Part shown: positions 1 through 7,221 of the stretch, piece by piece
How positions within the stretch are numbered: position 1 is the first letter of the stretch
Layout of the letters: each line of letters begins with the position of its first letter
Assembly (NCBI GenBank): GCA_026417675.1
Contig: JAOACV010000050.1
Location: forward strand, 1-9,336
DNA from: Verrucomicrobiia bacterium
Lineage (GTDB): Bacteria > Verrucomicrobiota > Verrucomicrobiia > CAIQCK01
Reading direction: 5' to 3'
DNA length: 9,336 bases
Notes under the pieces: model-generated
What the model was told of the DNA's origin: nothing
The model's input: only the letters and a program-made list of their open reading frames with translations
Databases searched by the model: none
Made by a program: the position numbers and the translations under genes

Positions 1-2209
1 GGTATTCGATGCCGGTCCAGACTTCGTTGGAATACACGAACGGCAGCGCCAGTTCGCCGCCCTTCGGCCAGGTGCAGTGCAACAGGCCGCCCTCGGCCCC
101 TGCGGCGTAACTGGGCCGCTGCGGGTTGGCGTGGTCGGTGAGGTCGCGCTTGAGGTTGTAGCGATGGACGGCGCGAAGGTGGCTGGTAACTTTCTTCGCG
201 TCGAGAAACTCGCCGACGCCGCAGACCAGCGCCAGCCACGCGCCGAGCACGCCATCGGAGAGACACCCTTTGCCGTATTGGTATTTCGGGCCTTCCTTTT
301 CCATCAATGCGATGGCCTCGGGCGAGTAGTTGCCGACCATGCTCTTGATCTCGATCGGGCTTTTGGCGCGCAGGTTCTTCCACTCGATCTTCTGGATGAA
401 ATACTCGCCGTCGAACAACTCCTGTTCCATGCGCCGCACACCCTTCTCCAGCAGCGCGGCGTAGGCGGACACGTCGTCGCCGAGCGCCTGCCCCATCAAC
501 ACCGCCGCCCGCAACGCGCCGAGATAGAAGCTCGTGCACATGCCGTCCGGCCCCCAGAACTCGATGTCGTAGGTGTTGTGGTGCGGTTCCTCCAGCCAGC
601 CTTTGCGGGCGGGGTCCCACGTCTCGATGCAATAGTCGAGGCTCCGCCGCACCTTCGGCCAGAGCCGCCGCAGCCATTCCGTGTCGCCGCTGATGCGCCA
701 GTCGCGATGGACCTTCATGATGCCGCCGAGCTGGCCGTCCGCCGCCGCGTGGAAATCGTGCGACACCGACCGGATCGGCAACGCGCTGCGGAACGTCTGG
801 TGACCGCGCTCGTCCTGCGACGGCCCGAACTCCGTCTCGCGCAGCGTGCGCTCCAGCGCGGGAAACAGATGCGGCAACGCCTGCGCGTAGTTCCAGACAT
901 GCGTGCAAGTCCCGGCGCAACAGCCCGCGTTGTCGTTGCAACCTTCCCACGCCCACAACCGCCCGTCGCTCTGCCGCAGCACCGTCGGCGATTTCAGGAT
1001 TGTCAGGTTTGCCGCGACCGCCTCGATGACCTCCGCCGGCAGCGTGGAGTCATAGAAACAATCGCTGAACCGTTTCGTCTTCGCGCGCAACTCGTCGTAG
1101 TGCTCGCGCCAGTAGTTCGTGACCGCGCTGATGTCGGCGAACCTGCCCGCATACCACGCTTGATAGTTGCCCGGCACCGCCGGCGCGCCCGGCGGCTCCT
1201 TGCCCGTCCGCAGCGCCGACTGGCCGACATACCACGCAAAGCGCAGCACGATTGTCTTCGACTCGCGCGGCCCCAGCTTGAACGGCACGAACAGCGACGC
1301 GCCCGGCGACGCGCCGCCCTCGCTCACCGGCGGCCGTTCGACGCACGCGCCCCCCGCGATGTCGCGCCAAGCCATCGTCAGCGGGTCGAACCATCCGCCG
1401 CGGAACCACGCGCAGTTCACCTTCGCGCCCGGCTCGCTCACCGTCGCCGAGAACGCGCCTTCCTCGTGCGGCTTGTCCTGGCCCGGCCCGCCCTTGAGCA
1501 CGAACCCCCGCATCGCGTCCGGAGGACGCGATCCACCTATCGCGAGCACCCAGCGCGGGTTGTTGCCGACGGCCATGAAATTGCGCGCGTTCCACGAGAA
1601 CACCGCCTCGACCGGTGCCGACAACTTGTTCGTGAAGCGATATTCCAGCGCCGCGCCGGGCAGGCTGGCGTTGTCGGCGTCGTTCGGCTCGAACGGACTC
1701 CAGCCCGTGATCTCCACCGCCAGCGGCACGTCCTTGTCGCGCAACGTCACGACGCCAAACGGAAACCGCGCGCGAAAGCTCGCCTCGCGAAACCGGGGCA
1801 GCCCGAACGACGCGCCATTCGCGCCGTTGCCCGTGCCCGGCTGGCCGAACAATTTCCATCCCGGCACCGGCCCTTCGAGGACGCGCGCGACGTTTTTCTT
1901 TCCCTTCACGCAAATCGCCGCGAACGTGCAAGGCTCGTTGAACACCTCCGGCCGATGCCGCAGCGAAAAATGCGACAGCGCTCCGGTCCCTTCAAGACAG
2001 ATCATCCCCGCCCCCATCCCGCCCATCGGGAACGCCACGCGGTTGAGCCGCTCGCCGCTATACTCGCTGTTGTAGCGCCCGTTTGCGGCGCGTTTCAGGC
2101 TGGCGGCAGACGCGGCAACCACGCCGCTCGCAGGCAACGCCGCGCCGACGGCAGTGACCGCGGACAGTTTCAACGCTTCGCGACGGGTGACGTTGCAGCG
2201 GGAGTTCAT
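1..2209 (-). CDS. GH116/DUF608 family glycoside hydrolase (non-lysosomal glucosylceramidase-like), Tat-exported, C-terminus cut by window edge
   Basis: 736 residues are visible; the frame is open at the left edge just after an EVWTGIEY motif that lies near the end of GH116 proteins, so perhaps 100 or so residues are missing. The start is the ATG at 2209, with an AAGGAG ribosome site 10 nt upstream. Residues 1-36 form a twin-arginine signal (TRREALKLSA at 8-17, then a hydrophobic run and ASAA). PMGGMGAG at 61-68 matches the N-terminal family signature (G-x-P-L-G-G-I-G-x-G in relatives). By comparison with GBA2, TxGH116 and SSO1353, the likely nucleophile is E422 (WAWEGCN) and the likely acid/base D548 (NTYDIEFWGP). 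Their spacing of 126 is close to the 127 I recall for SSO1353 (E335/D462). GH116 enzymes are retaining beta-glucosidases, beta-xylosidases, N-acetylglucosaminidases or glucosylceramidases, so the exact substrate cannot be read from sequence. The gene starts 4 nt after the ceramidase-like gene. Odd features: a Cys cluster at 424-435 and an in-frame hairpin at codons 226-233. Confidence 0.9.
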   Translation of the reverse strand, partial: MNSRCNVTRREALKLSAVTAVGAALPASGVVAASAASLKRAANGRYNSEYSGERLNRVAFPMGGMGAGMICLEGTGALSHFSLRHRPEVFNEPCTFAAICVKGKKNVARVLEGPVPGWKLFGQPGTGNGANGASFGLPRFREASFRARFPFGVVTLRDKDVPLAVEITGWSPFEPNDADNASLPGAALEYRFTNKLSAPVEAVFSWNARNFMAVGNNPRWVLAIGGSRPPDAMRGFVLKGGPGQDKPHEEGAFSATVSEPGAKVNCAWFRGGWFDPLTMAWRDIAGGACVERPPVSEGGASPGASLFVPFKLGPRESKTIVLRFAWYVGQSALRTGKEPPGAPAVPGNYQAWYAGRFADISAVTNYWREHYDELRAKTKRFSDCFYDSTLPAEVIEAVAANLTILKSPTVLRQSDGRLWAWEGCNDNAGCCAGTCTHVWNYAQALPHLFPALERTLRETEFGPSQDERGHQTFRSALPIRSVSHDFHAAADGQLGGIMKVHRDWRISGDTEWLRRLWPKVRRSLDYCIETWDPARKGWLEEPHHNTYDIEFWGPDGMCTSFYLGALRAAVLMGQALGDDVSAYAALLEKGVRRMEQELFDGEYFIQKIEWKNLRAKSPIEIKSMVGNYSPEAIALMEKEGPKYQYGKGCLSDGVLGAWLALVCGVGEFLDAKKVTSHLRAVHRYNLKRDLTDHANPQRPSYAAGAEGGLLHCTWPKGGELALPFVYSNEVWTGIEY
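1512..1532. repeat. Perfect 9-bp inverted repeat with 3-nt loop inside the GH116 gene
   Basis: ATCGCGTCC (1512-1520), loop GGA, then GGACGCGAT (1524-1532). It is translated in frame as part of GGSRPPDAM (about residues 225-233) between the NARNFMAVGNN and GFVLKGG segments of the N-terminal beta-sandwich domain. The compact hairpin resembles the small dispersed REP-like palindromes of Verrucomicrobiota and Planctomycetota genomes. Only one copy is in the window, so its repeat status is inferred from form, not shown. Confidence 0.5.
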
Positions 2210-2213
2210 TGAG

Positions 2214-3500
2214 TCACTTCTCCTTCAATTGTTTGAGCAAGCCGGCAACTTCCTTCACAACAATCTCGGCCGCTTCGGGAGCGAAGGGCGTGGTTTTCAC
2301 TTCGTAGCCGCCTTCGGCGTAGGCCTCCTTGACGACGAGGGAACCGGAACCGCCATTGCAGTGCGTCATGATGAACGTGTGCGGAAACGGCGAGGCGGTT
2401 TTGATGGAGCGGCCGATCTGGTGAAAAATTTCGCCGCTCAAGCCAACGAAAGCCACGTCGCCAACGCGCGCGGCTGTGAGCGTCATCACAGTGCGGTTGT
2501 AATCGGTCGGTTTGTAGTCGGGCTTGGTGGGAAGCTCGACGGTCTTGATGATCGAATGGATCGGTCCGTTGGTGGCCGACTGGCGAATGGCGGCGGCGGT
2601 GGTGACGACCTCCTCGCCGAGCATCGTGCCGAGCAACACCGGTTCGGGAATCCAGCCGTTGGCGGTCTTGAACTCCGGCAGGACGCGGAACCACGGGTCA
2701 ATATCACCCGACGCGCCGGCAAAAGCGGGCGCGATGACGCCGTTGCCGAGATGTTTCTCGACGAACTGCTCCGCCAACCCGTGCACATCGCCGCTGACAA
2801 CGAGGTTTTTGCCGCCGAGCGACGTGCTGTGGGTGGCGTAGGCAAACATCACCGCCGCCAACCGGTCGCCGTCGCGCTCGCGGATTTGCAACACCTGCAC
2901 CTCGTGGTCAGTGCTGCCGTCAGGATTGCGGCCCAGCCGTATTTGCGTGCGGCCGGCGCTGTCGGTAACGGCTTGCCGACGATTAACGCCGACGGGCGAC
3001 GCGCCGACACCCACGCCGATGGTGACGGGACGCAGGCGGGCCAAGGCCTCCTGAACGACCTTCACCAGCTTGCCGCACAGCGCCTGGGTGTAGGCGAAGT
3101 TGTTGGGATGGACCTTGGCCGGGTCGAGGGTCAGCGTCGGCGCGGCGTGCGTGTGAGTCCCCGCCAGCATCAGTTCCGACGGCTCCAGCTTGCACGCTTC
3201 GCAGATGGCGCGGCGCATGTGGTCGGCCGTGCCGGCGTAGAAGCCGATGATGTCGGCGGAGACCAGCACCAGCCGTTTGCCGCCCTGCTCGAAGGCGATG
3301 GCGCGCGCCGAGAGCGGGTCGTGGACGCCGGTGGAGAGGTTGGTGCGGCTCGCATAGCCGGACAATATGCACGGCTGCGCCGGCGTGATGTCCACCTTCG
3401 CGACGCCGGCGCGGAGGACGGTTTCTTGCGCGGGCGAAAGGGTGGAGGTCAGGAACTGCCATAACACGAACAACGCGGACAGGCTAAATCGAGCGTTCAT
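2214..3500 (-). CDS. Neutral/alkaline ceramidase family protein (Ceramidase_alk N-terminal domain), exported, catalytic Ser position replaced by Asp
   Basis: 428 residues from the ATG at 3500. A TTG at 3524 in the same frame would add MRAAYPQR before the signal peptide and is less likely. Residues 1-24 are a Sec signal peptide (MNARFSLSALFVLWQF...). The family pattern is clear: AGVAKVDITP (31-40), SGYA (47-50), THTHAAP (115-121), YATHSTS (221-227), SGDVHG (236-241), GASGDIDPW (262-270), LSGEIF (354-359) and Y394/Y399. By comparison with Pseudomonas ceramidase, H116, H224, E357 and one of the C-terminal Tyr residues would hold zinc, and H118 matches the second catalytic His. The nucleophile motif GDVSPN is here GDIDPW, with D268 at the Ser position. 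The C-terminal Ig-like domain of full ceramidases (about 650-780 residues) is absent. True ceramidase activity is therefore doubtful; a metal-dependent amidase or esterase on another substrate is possible. It lies 51 nt after the GH129-like gene and 4 nt before GH116. Confidence 0.88.
   Translation of the reverse strand: MNARFSLSALFVLWQFLTSTLSPAQETVLRAGVAKVDITPAQPCILSGYASRTNLSTGVHDPLSARAIAFEQGGKRLVLVSADIIGFYAGTADHMRRAICEACKLEPSELMLAGTHTHAAPTLTLDPAKVHPNNFAYTQALCGKLVKVVQEALARLRPVTIGVGVGASPVGVNRRQAVTDSAGRTQIRLGRNPDGSTDHEVQVLQIRERDGDRLAAVMFAYATHSTSLGGKNLVVSGDVHGLAEQFVEKHLGNGVIAPAFAGASGDIDPWFRVLPEFKTANGWIPEPVLLGTMLGEEVVTTAAAIRQSATNGPIHSIIKTVELPTKPDYKPTDYNRTVMTLTAARVGDVAFVGLSGEIFHQIGRSIKTASPFPHTFIMTHCNGGSGSLVVKEAYAEGGYEVKTTPFAPEAAEIVVKEVAGLLKQLKEK
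2220..2225 (-). promoter_or_regulatory. Shine-Dalgarno site of the GH116 gene, embedded in the end of the upstream gene
   Basis: The minus strand reads AAGGAG, then 10 nt, then the ATG at 2209. The site lies within the last codons of the ceramidase-like gene (the LKEK end), whose TGA is at 2216-2214. This fixes the GH116 start and suggests translational coupling. It is the only clear Shine-Dalgarno motif seen before any gene start in the window. Confidence 0.7.
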
Positions 3501-3520
3501 GCGCTGAGGATATGCAGCGC
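3501..3520. promoter_or_regulatory. 6-bp inverted repeat touching the ceramidase-like start codon
   Basis: GCGCTG (3501-3506), an 8-nt loop, then CAGCGC (3515-3520). In the transcript the stem ends directly before the ATG at 3500. No Shine-Dalgarno motif is present in this leader. It could fold into a small hairpin affecting translation or serve as a protein site, but a 6-bp palindrome in GC-rich DNA may be chance. Confidence 0.2.
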
Positions 3521-3551
3521 GCAACGCAAGGCAACAACGATTCGCGTCGCT

Positions 3552-6500
3552 TCACTCCCAGGTCACCGTCACGGGCGCAGTCAGCCGGCGGTAATCCTCT
3601 TCCGCAAACTTTGCGTCGGCTGCGCCCGGGTGGATGACGTAGCTCATGCGGATGCCGCTGGTGTTGACGCTCGTCAGACCGATGCCTCCCCAATGGCTGC
3701 CGGCGTCCCAATAGGCGATGTGATCGGAGGGGCTGAGCGCGACGCACGAGTGCGCCCAGTCGGACGCATAGACCGCATACCACTTCGGCCTTTTGTTTTG
3801 GCCGTAGATGTTCTCGCCGTCGCCCTTGCCGTCCACCGTGGCCTTTAGTCCCTTGTCGTCTGCGTAGGTGCCGGCCGCCGCGTAGTAAGCGCGCGAGTAG
3901 AGACCGCCTGCGGGCTTGTTGACGGTGATGTCGAGGTCGAACCGCGACGGATAGAACGTGTAGCGCTTGTCATAAACGACGCCCGCCTTCAAAGCCTTGC
4001 GCACACGAATGATCGTGCGGACCGGGCCGGCATACTCAACCTCGAACTTCTCAACGGTTCCCGGCTCTTCGCTCCAGCCGGTCTCCTTCGACGAAAGCAT
4101 CAGGCTCTTGATGAAACACCGGCCCGTGACGCCGTTTTTGCGTGGCGCGAGAAATGCAATCGTTCCGTTTTCAAATCGCGCTTCGTAGCCCGGAGCGACG
4201 ATGGCCTCCGCATCAGCACGCCAGAAACCTGTTGGAACTGCGGGCGTCCCGCCCGCCTTGCGTTCGCAGCGGGAAGACGGGCTGGCCGGCTTTCCTTCGC
4301 GCCACGCCACAACAACGCGGCGGCTTTCGTTTGCCGCGAGTTTACCGCGCAGAATGAACGCTAGTTCGCCGCCCTCCAACTGCGAAGGCAGCAACTCCGT
4401 CGGCTGGCCGCTGACATCAGTTTCGGCAACGCGCACGGAGGTTGGGTCCGCGTCGTCGGGCAGTTTGAGCTGCGTTACAACCACCTCATCCTCGCGCGCC
4501 ACGCCGCCGGCACCGACGCGGAGCAGCTTGCGGTTGGGCCATCGCGACCAGTCGGGCGCTACGAAAAGGGTTTGCTCGACCTGGTTGTTCTGTTTGGAAA
4601 TCTCCGCGATACGCCCCTCGCGGTTCACTGTCACCGTCAGCCGGTGCTCGCCATCCAGCGCCGCGGTGTCCATTTCCGCGATCACGCTGGTCTCGGCGCG
4701 TCCCTTGAGATCAACGGTCGTCCGGCGCAGGACGACGCCGTCCAGCGCGAACTCCACTGCGGCGCGCGGCGCGGGCATGGCGCCGGCATTGGTGATGGTG
4801 GCGGTCGCGCGCAGTGGGTCGCCTTGGCGAACCGATGACGCCGTCAACTTCACTGCAGCCACGCGCAGGTCGGGCTGGCGTGCGGATTTGCCCCAGATAA
4901 GCATAAACGACTCTCCAGCCTTGGCCGGGCCGAACTCAATTGCCCCTTCGGCTCCGGACTGGAATGCGAGCGTGTCGGTCAGACGACCTTGGTCGTCGAG
5001 GCGGTAGAGCAGCGCGCCGTCGGGCTTCCAGTCGGGCGTGACGATCACGGGCGGCACGTTGACGCGGTCGGTGGCCTTGTCGGTCGTGATGCGAATGCGT
5101 CCGTCGCCTTCCGTGCGCAACGTCACGGGCACGCCGCTGCGGTCGGAGAAAGCGTAGCCGGGCGTGCGGATGCGCGTGACGGTCGCCTCGCCTTCCTGCA
5201 CGAGCGATTGCTCAATGCGCGGCCCTTTCACGGCCCAGCCGTTCTGCGGCAGCAGGTAGTCCTTGTCGCCGATGGTGGCCACCGCAGGTTTGGGGCCGAA
5301 GTTGACAACGCATTCGGTGCCGTCGCTGAACTTGGTGGCCTGCACGGCGTGGTCGGCGGTCAGGAATTCATGCGACACCATCTCCTGCGTGGCGAGAATC
5401 TCGTGCAACTTGCAGGTGTTGCGATACGTGCGCAGAAACAACGCGCGGTCCCGGACCCACGAGCCGCCGGCGTCGGCCCAAAGCAGCGGGATGGTGCCGT
5501 AGAGGACGTTGTAGGCGTCCTTCTTCGGCGTGATTTCCGGCGCGGCGTCGAGCAGCCAGTCGCTCGCGTCGCCCCAATACCACGTCGTGACGATGCAATC
5601 GTGAAAGACCAGCTCCCAGAGCGGCGCGCGCCATTCGTGGCCGATGCCCCACTTCGCGTAGGATTCCCATTTGGTCTTGAGCTTGCCCCACGCGCCCTCG
5701 AACTCCTCATCCTTGCTCTTGGGGTGAATCAAGTGCCCGGCCGGCCACGACGCGTAGCCACCACTCATCATGCCCTCGATGTAATCCACCACCGGCACGC
5801 ACCACCAGATGCCGTGCTCGCCACCCATGACCAGCTTGTGGTCGCGGAAAACGCGAAGCAACGCGGGGCCGCATTCGCGTTTCTGCGTGCGGGTCATCGG
5901 ATGCTTCGGATCGTAGCATTCGTAGAGGCCCTCGGCTGTCGTCACGTCAATGAACCGTCCGACAAACGGCCATTCCTTCAGCACGCGCTCGGCGGTTGCT
6001 TTGGCTGCGTCCACCCAAAGCGTCGGGCAGCGTTTCATGTATTGCGTTTTCTTGTCCCACGTCAGCCACGCGGTCATGCGCTGCTGGTCGCTCTTGAGCA
6101 CGGCGTGGTCGGGCAGCGGTGCGTGGTTGGAGTCAATCTTGCCATCCTTGGCCTCCAGGATGTCGGTGTAGTTGTCGTATTCGCTGGTGAGGTAGCCGAG
6201 GTCGTTGATTGCGCGCATGTCGGCGGGCTTGGCGGGCCGGCCGTGGATGAGCATCTTGTCCACGCCGGCGGCCTTCGCCTCGCGCGCGAACGCCAGCGAC
6301 GCGTTGCCCCACACATCCGGCGCGCCGAAAAGCCGCGTAAGGTTCGGGTTTTTCTTCAGCTTCTCCGTGAACGGCACGATCAGCCCGCGTGTCTTGGCGT
6401 ATTGACGGTAGAACTTGCACAGCGCCACGTAGCCGCCTTTCGGCTCGAAGTGATACAGCACGCTGCGCGGATATCCGAACGCGCCTTTCTGCGCTCGCCA

Positions 6501-7136
6501 CGTCACCTGCGGCGCGACCAGCGCCCGGCCGTCTTTAGCCGTTACCTTCTCCATTCTCACGTCGCAGTCGTCGCTGGTTTCCAGCAGCAGCATGTAGCCG
6601 CGGCCAGAATCGAGATCGCAGAGGGCGACCCAAGGCATGTCAAGCCGGTCGCCGGCGAAACTGCCGCGCGGGAACGGCTGAGTGTCCAGCGGATAAAGAT
6701 GGCCGTTGCAATAGTCGGCCACCGCGAGCACGCCGCGCGGCGCGTCGAGCACAAACGGCTCCAAGAATCGCGGGTTACCGCAAGGCGCTTTCAGATCGTC
6801 TGCGGTCGCCTCGACGCGCAGGTCGGCTGCGTTCGCGCCGGGCAACGTGAAGCGCAGCCGCAGCGTCATGGGTTTGTCCTTGCCGGCGGCGAAATCGCGC
6901 GCGAGTTCAAGCCCGCCCGGCTTTGAGGACAGGACGCGATAGACCGGCGCGGCAACGGGTTTGTCCGGGACAGGTTGTTGCCAAATCTGCCCGCTGACCT
7001 TGTCCACGACGCCGATGCGTCCGCTTTCGGGTGCGATTTCGACGCGAAGCGCGCTATTTTCCAGAACCAGCGGCGCGGCGTGAGACACTGTGGCGGCCCA
7101 ACATGCGAACGGAAGGAGAAACAGTTTTGATTTCAT
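3552..7136 (-). CDS. Large exported multidomain glycoside hydrolase, GH129/GH101-related barrel plus CARDB and beta-rich C-terminal region
   Basis: 1194 residues from the ATG at 7136. An in-frame TTG at 7157 is rejected because MKSKLFLLPFACWAATVSHAA from the ATG is a complete Sec signal peptide. Residues about 22-260 are a beta-rich N-terminal domain. A catalytic barrel follows, with FIDVTTAEG (D397), YDPKHPMTR, GGEHG (E440) and WRAPLWELVFHDC. The 43-residue D-to-E spacing equals the one I recall for the GH129 alpha-N-acetylgalactosaminidase NagBb (D435/E478), so D397 is the likely nucleophile and E440 the likely acid/base. A beta domain ends the roughly 640-residue core. Residues about 754-860 form a CARDB domain (QPDLRV...NNQVEQTLFV), often a carbohydrate-binding or cell-surface adhesion module. 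Residues 861-1194 are beta-rich and not recognised. A hairpin-bearing low-complexity linker is translated at about 947-969. The likely role is release of a sugar from an extracellular glycoconjugate; specificity is unproven. Confidence 0.8.
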   Translation of the reverse strand: MKSKLFLLPFACWAATVSHAAPLVLENSALRVEIAPESGRIGVVDKVSGQIWQQPVPDKPVAAPVYRVLSSKPGGLELARDFAAGKDKPMTLRLRFTLPGANAADLRVEATADDLKAPCGNPRFLEPFVLDAPRGVLAVADYCNGHLYPLDTQPFPRGSFAGDRLDMPWVALCDLDSGRGYMLLLETSDDCDVRMEKVTAKDGRALVAPQVTWRAQKGAFGYPRSVLYHFEPKGGYVALCKFYRQYAKTRGLIVPFTEKLKKNPNLTRLFGAPDVWGNASLAFAREAKAAGVDKMLIHGRPAKPADMRAINDLGYLTSEYDNYTDILEAKDGKIDSNHAPLPDHAVLKSDQQRMTAWLTWDKKTQYMKRCPTLWVDAAKATAERVLKEWPFVGRFIDVTTAEGLYECYDPKHPMTRTQKRECGPALLRVFRDHKLVMGGEHGIWWCVPVVDYIEGMMSGGYASWPAGHLIHPKSKDEEFEGAWGKLKTKWESYAKWGIGHEWRAPLWELVFHDCIVTTWYWGDASDWLLDAAPEITPKKDAYNVLYGTIPLLWADAGGSWVRDRALFLRTYRNTCKLHEILATQEMVSHEFLTADHAVQATKFSDGTECVVNFGPKPAVATIGDKDYLLPQNGWAVKGPRIEQSLVQEGEATVTRIRTPGYAFSDRSGVPVTLRTEGDGRIRITTDKATDRVNVPPVIVTPDWKPDGALLYRLDDQGRLTDTLAFQSGAEGAIEFGPAKAGESFMLIWGKSARQPDLRVAAVKLTASSVRQGDPLRATATITNAGAMPAPRAAVEFALDGVVLRRTTVDLKGRAETSVIAEMDTAALDGEHRLTVTVNREGRIAEISKQNNQVEQTLFVAPDWSRWPNRKLLRVGAGGVAREDEVVVTQLKLPDDADPTSVRVAETDVSGQPTELLPSQLEGGELAFILRGKLAANESRRVVVAWREGKPASPSSRCERKAGGTPAVPTGFWRADAEAIVAPGYEARFENGTIAFLAPRKNGVTGRCFIKSLMLSSKETGWSEEPGTVEKFEVEYAGPVRTIIRVRKALKAGVVYDKRYTFYPSRFDLDITVNKPAGGLYSRAYYAAAGTYADDKGLKATVDGKGDGENIYGQNKRPKWYAVYASDWAHSCVALSPSDHIAYWDAGSHWGGIGLTSVNTSGIRMSYVIHPGAADAKFAEEDYRRLTAPVTVTWE
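4229..4295. repeat. REP-like palindromic element translated in frame as an AGGTPAVP-containing linker
   Basis: Its core is a perfect 7-bp hairpin, GCGGGCG (4240-4246), loop TCC, CGCCCGC (4250-4256). On the coding strand the region gives GKPASPSSRC followed by ERKAGGTPAVPTG (about residues 947-969 of the GH129-like protein), low-complexity and Pro/Gly/Arg-rich against beta-strand flanks VVVAW and FWRADAEA. AGGTPA(V/L)P is a peptide I recall recurring in unrelated predicted proteins of Verrucomicrobiota and Planctomycetota, as expected from a dispersed DNA element. The outer limits are estimated from the change in protein character, not from a duplicated target site. Confidence 0.55.
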
Positions 7137-7183
7137 GGGATTTATTGGACCAAACAAGTTGGCCCCAGCTTACCCGCCCGCCG

Positions 7184-7205
7184 CCGTGCTGACAATGGAG
7201 CACGG
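7184..7205. other. 7-bp inverted repeat in the 85-nt gap between transporter module and hydrolase genes
   Basis: CCGTGCT (7184-7190), an 8-nt loop, then AGCACGG (7199-7205). It lies 3' of the small membrane protein gene. In the transcript it would form a hairpin followed by GC-rich sequence without a U run, so it is not a standard intrinsic terminator. It could be an mRNA processing or attenuation point between the two halves of the operon. The rest of the gap (7137-7221) shows no recognisable promoter, and no Shine-Dalgarno motif precedes the ATG at 7136. Confidence 0.25.
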
Positions 7206-7221
7206 GCCATGCGAGACCGCG

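Noticed and set aside
77..2212. A 711-codon open frame on the plus strand opposite the GH116 gene
   Set aside because: Its translation is Arg/Ala/His-rich with no recognisable domain or signal, while the opposite strand gives a continuous GH116 protein with catalytic motifs. Long antisense frames are expected in GC-rich genes.
2154..3464. A 436-codon open frame on the plus strand opposite the ceramidase-like gene
   Set aside because: No recognisable domain. The minus strand carries the full ceramidase-family pattern including HTH, GD and GE motifs.
3498..3524. TTG at 3524 as start of the ceramidase-like gene
   Set aside because: It would put eight extra residues before a complete signal peptide and has no ribosome site; the ATG at 3500 fits better.
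6221..6245. GC palindromes such as GGCCGGCC near 6236 and near 5745
   Set aside because: Short GC-only palindromes are expected by chance at this base composition and lie inside conserved coding sequence without altering the protein character.
4989..6926. A 645-codon open frame on the plus strand opposite the GH129-like gene
   Set aside because: Low-complexity composition (Arg, Ala, Val, His) and no motif; it mirrors the codon bias of the real minus-strand gene.
7101..7136. Lipoprotein signal in the GH129-like protein because of the Cys in LPFACWAA
   Set aside because: The residues before Cys12 (PFA) do not fit the lipobox, and the hydrophobic core continues past it to a normal SHAA cleavage site.
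7134..7157. TTG at 7157 as start of the GH129-like gene
   Set aside because: The ATG at 7136 begins a typical Lys-containing signal peptide; the extra seven residues add nothing.
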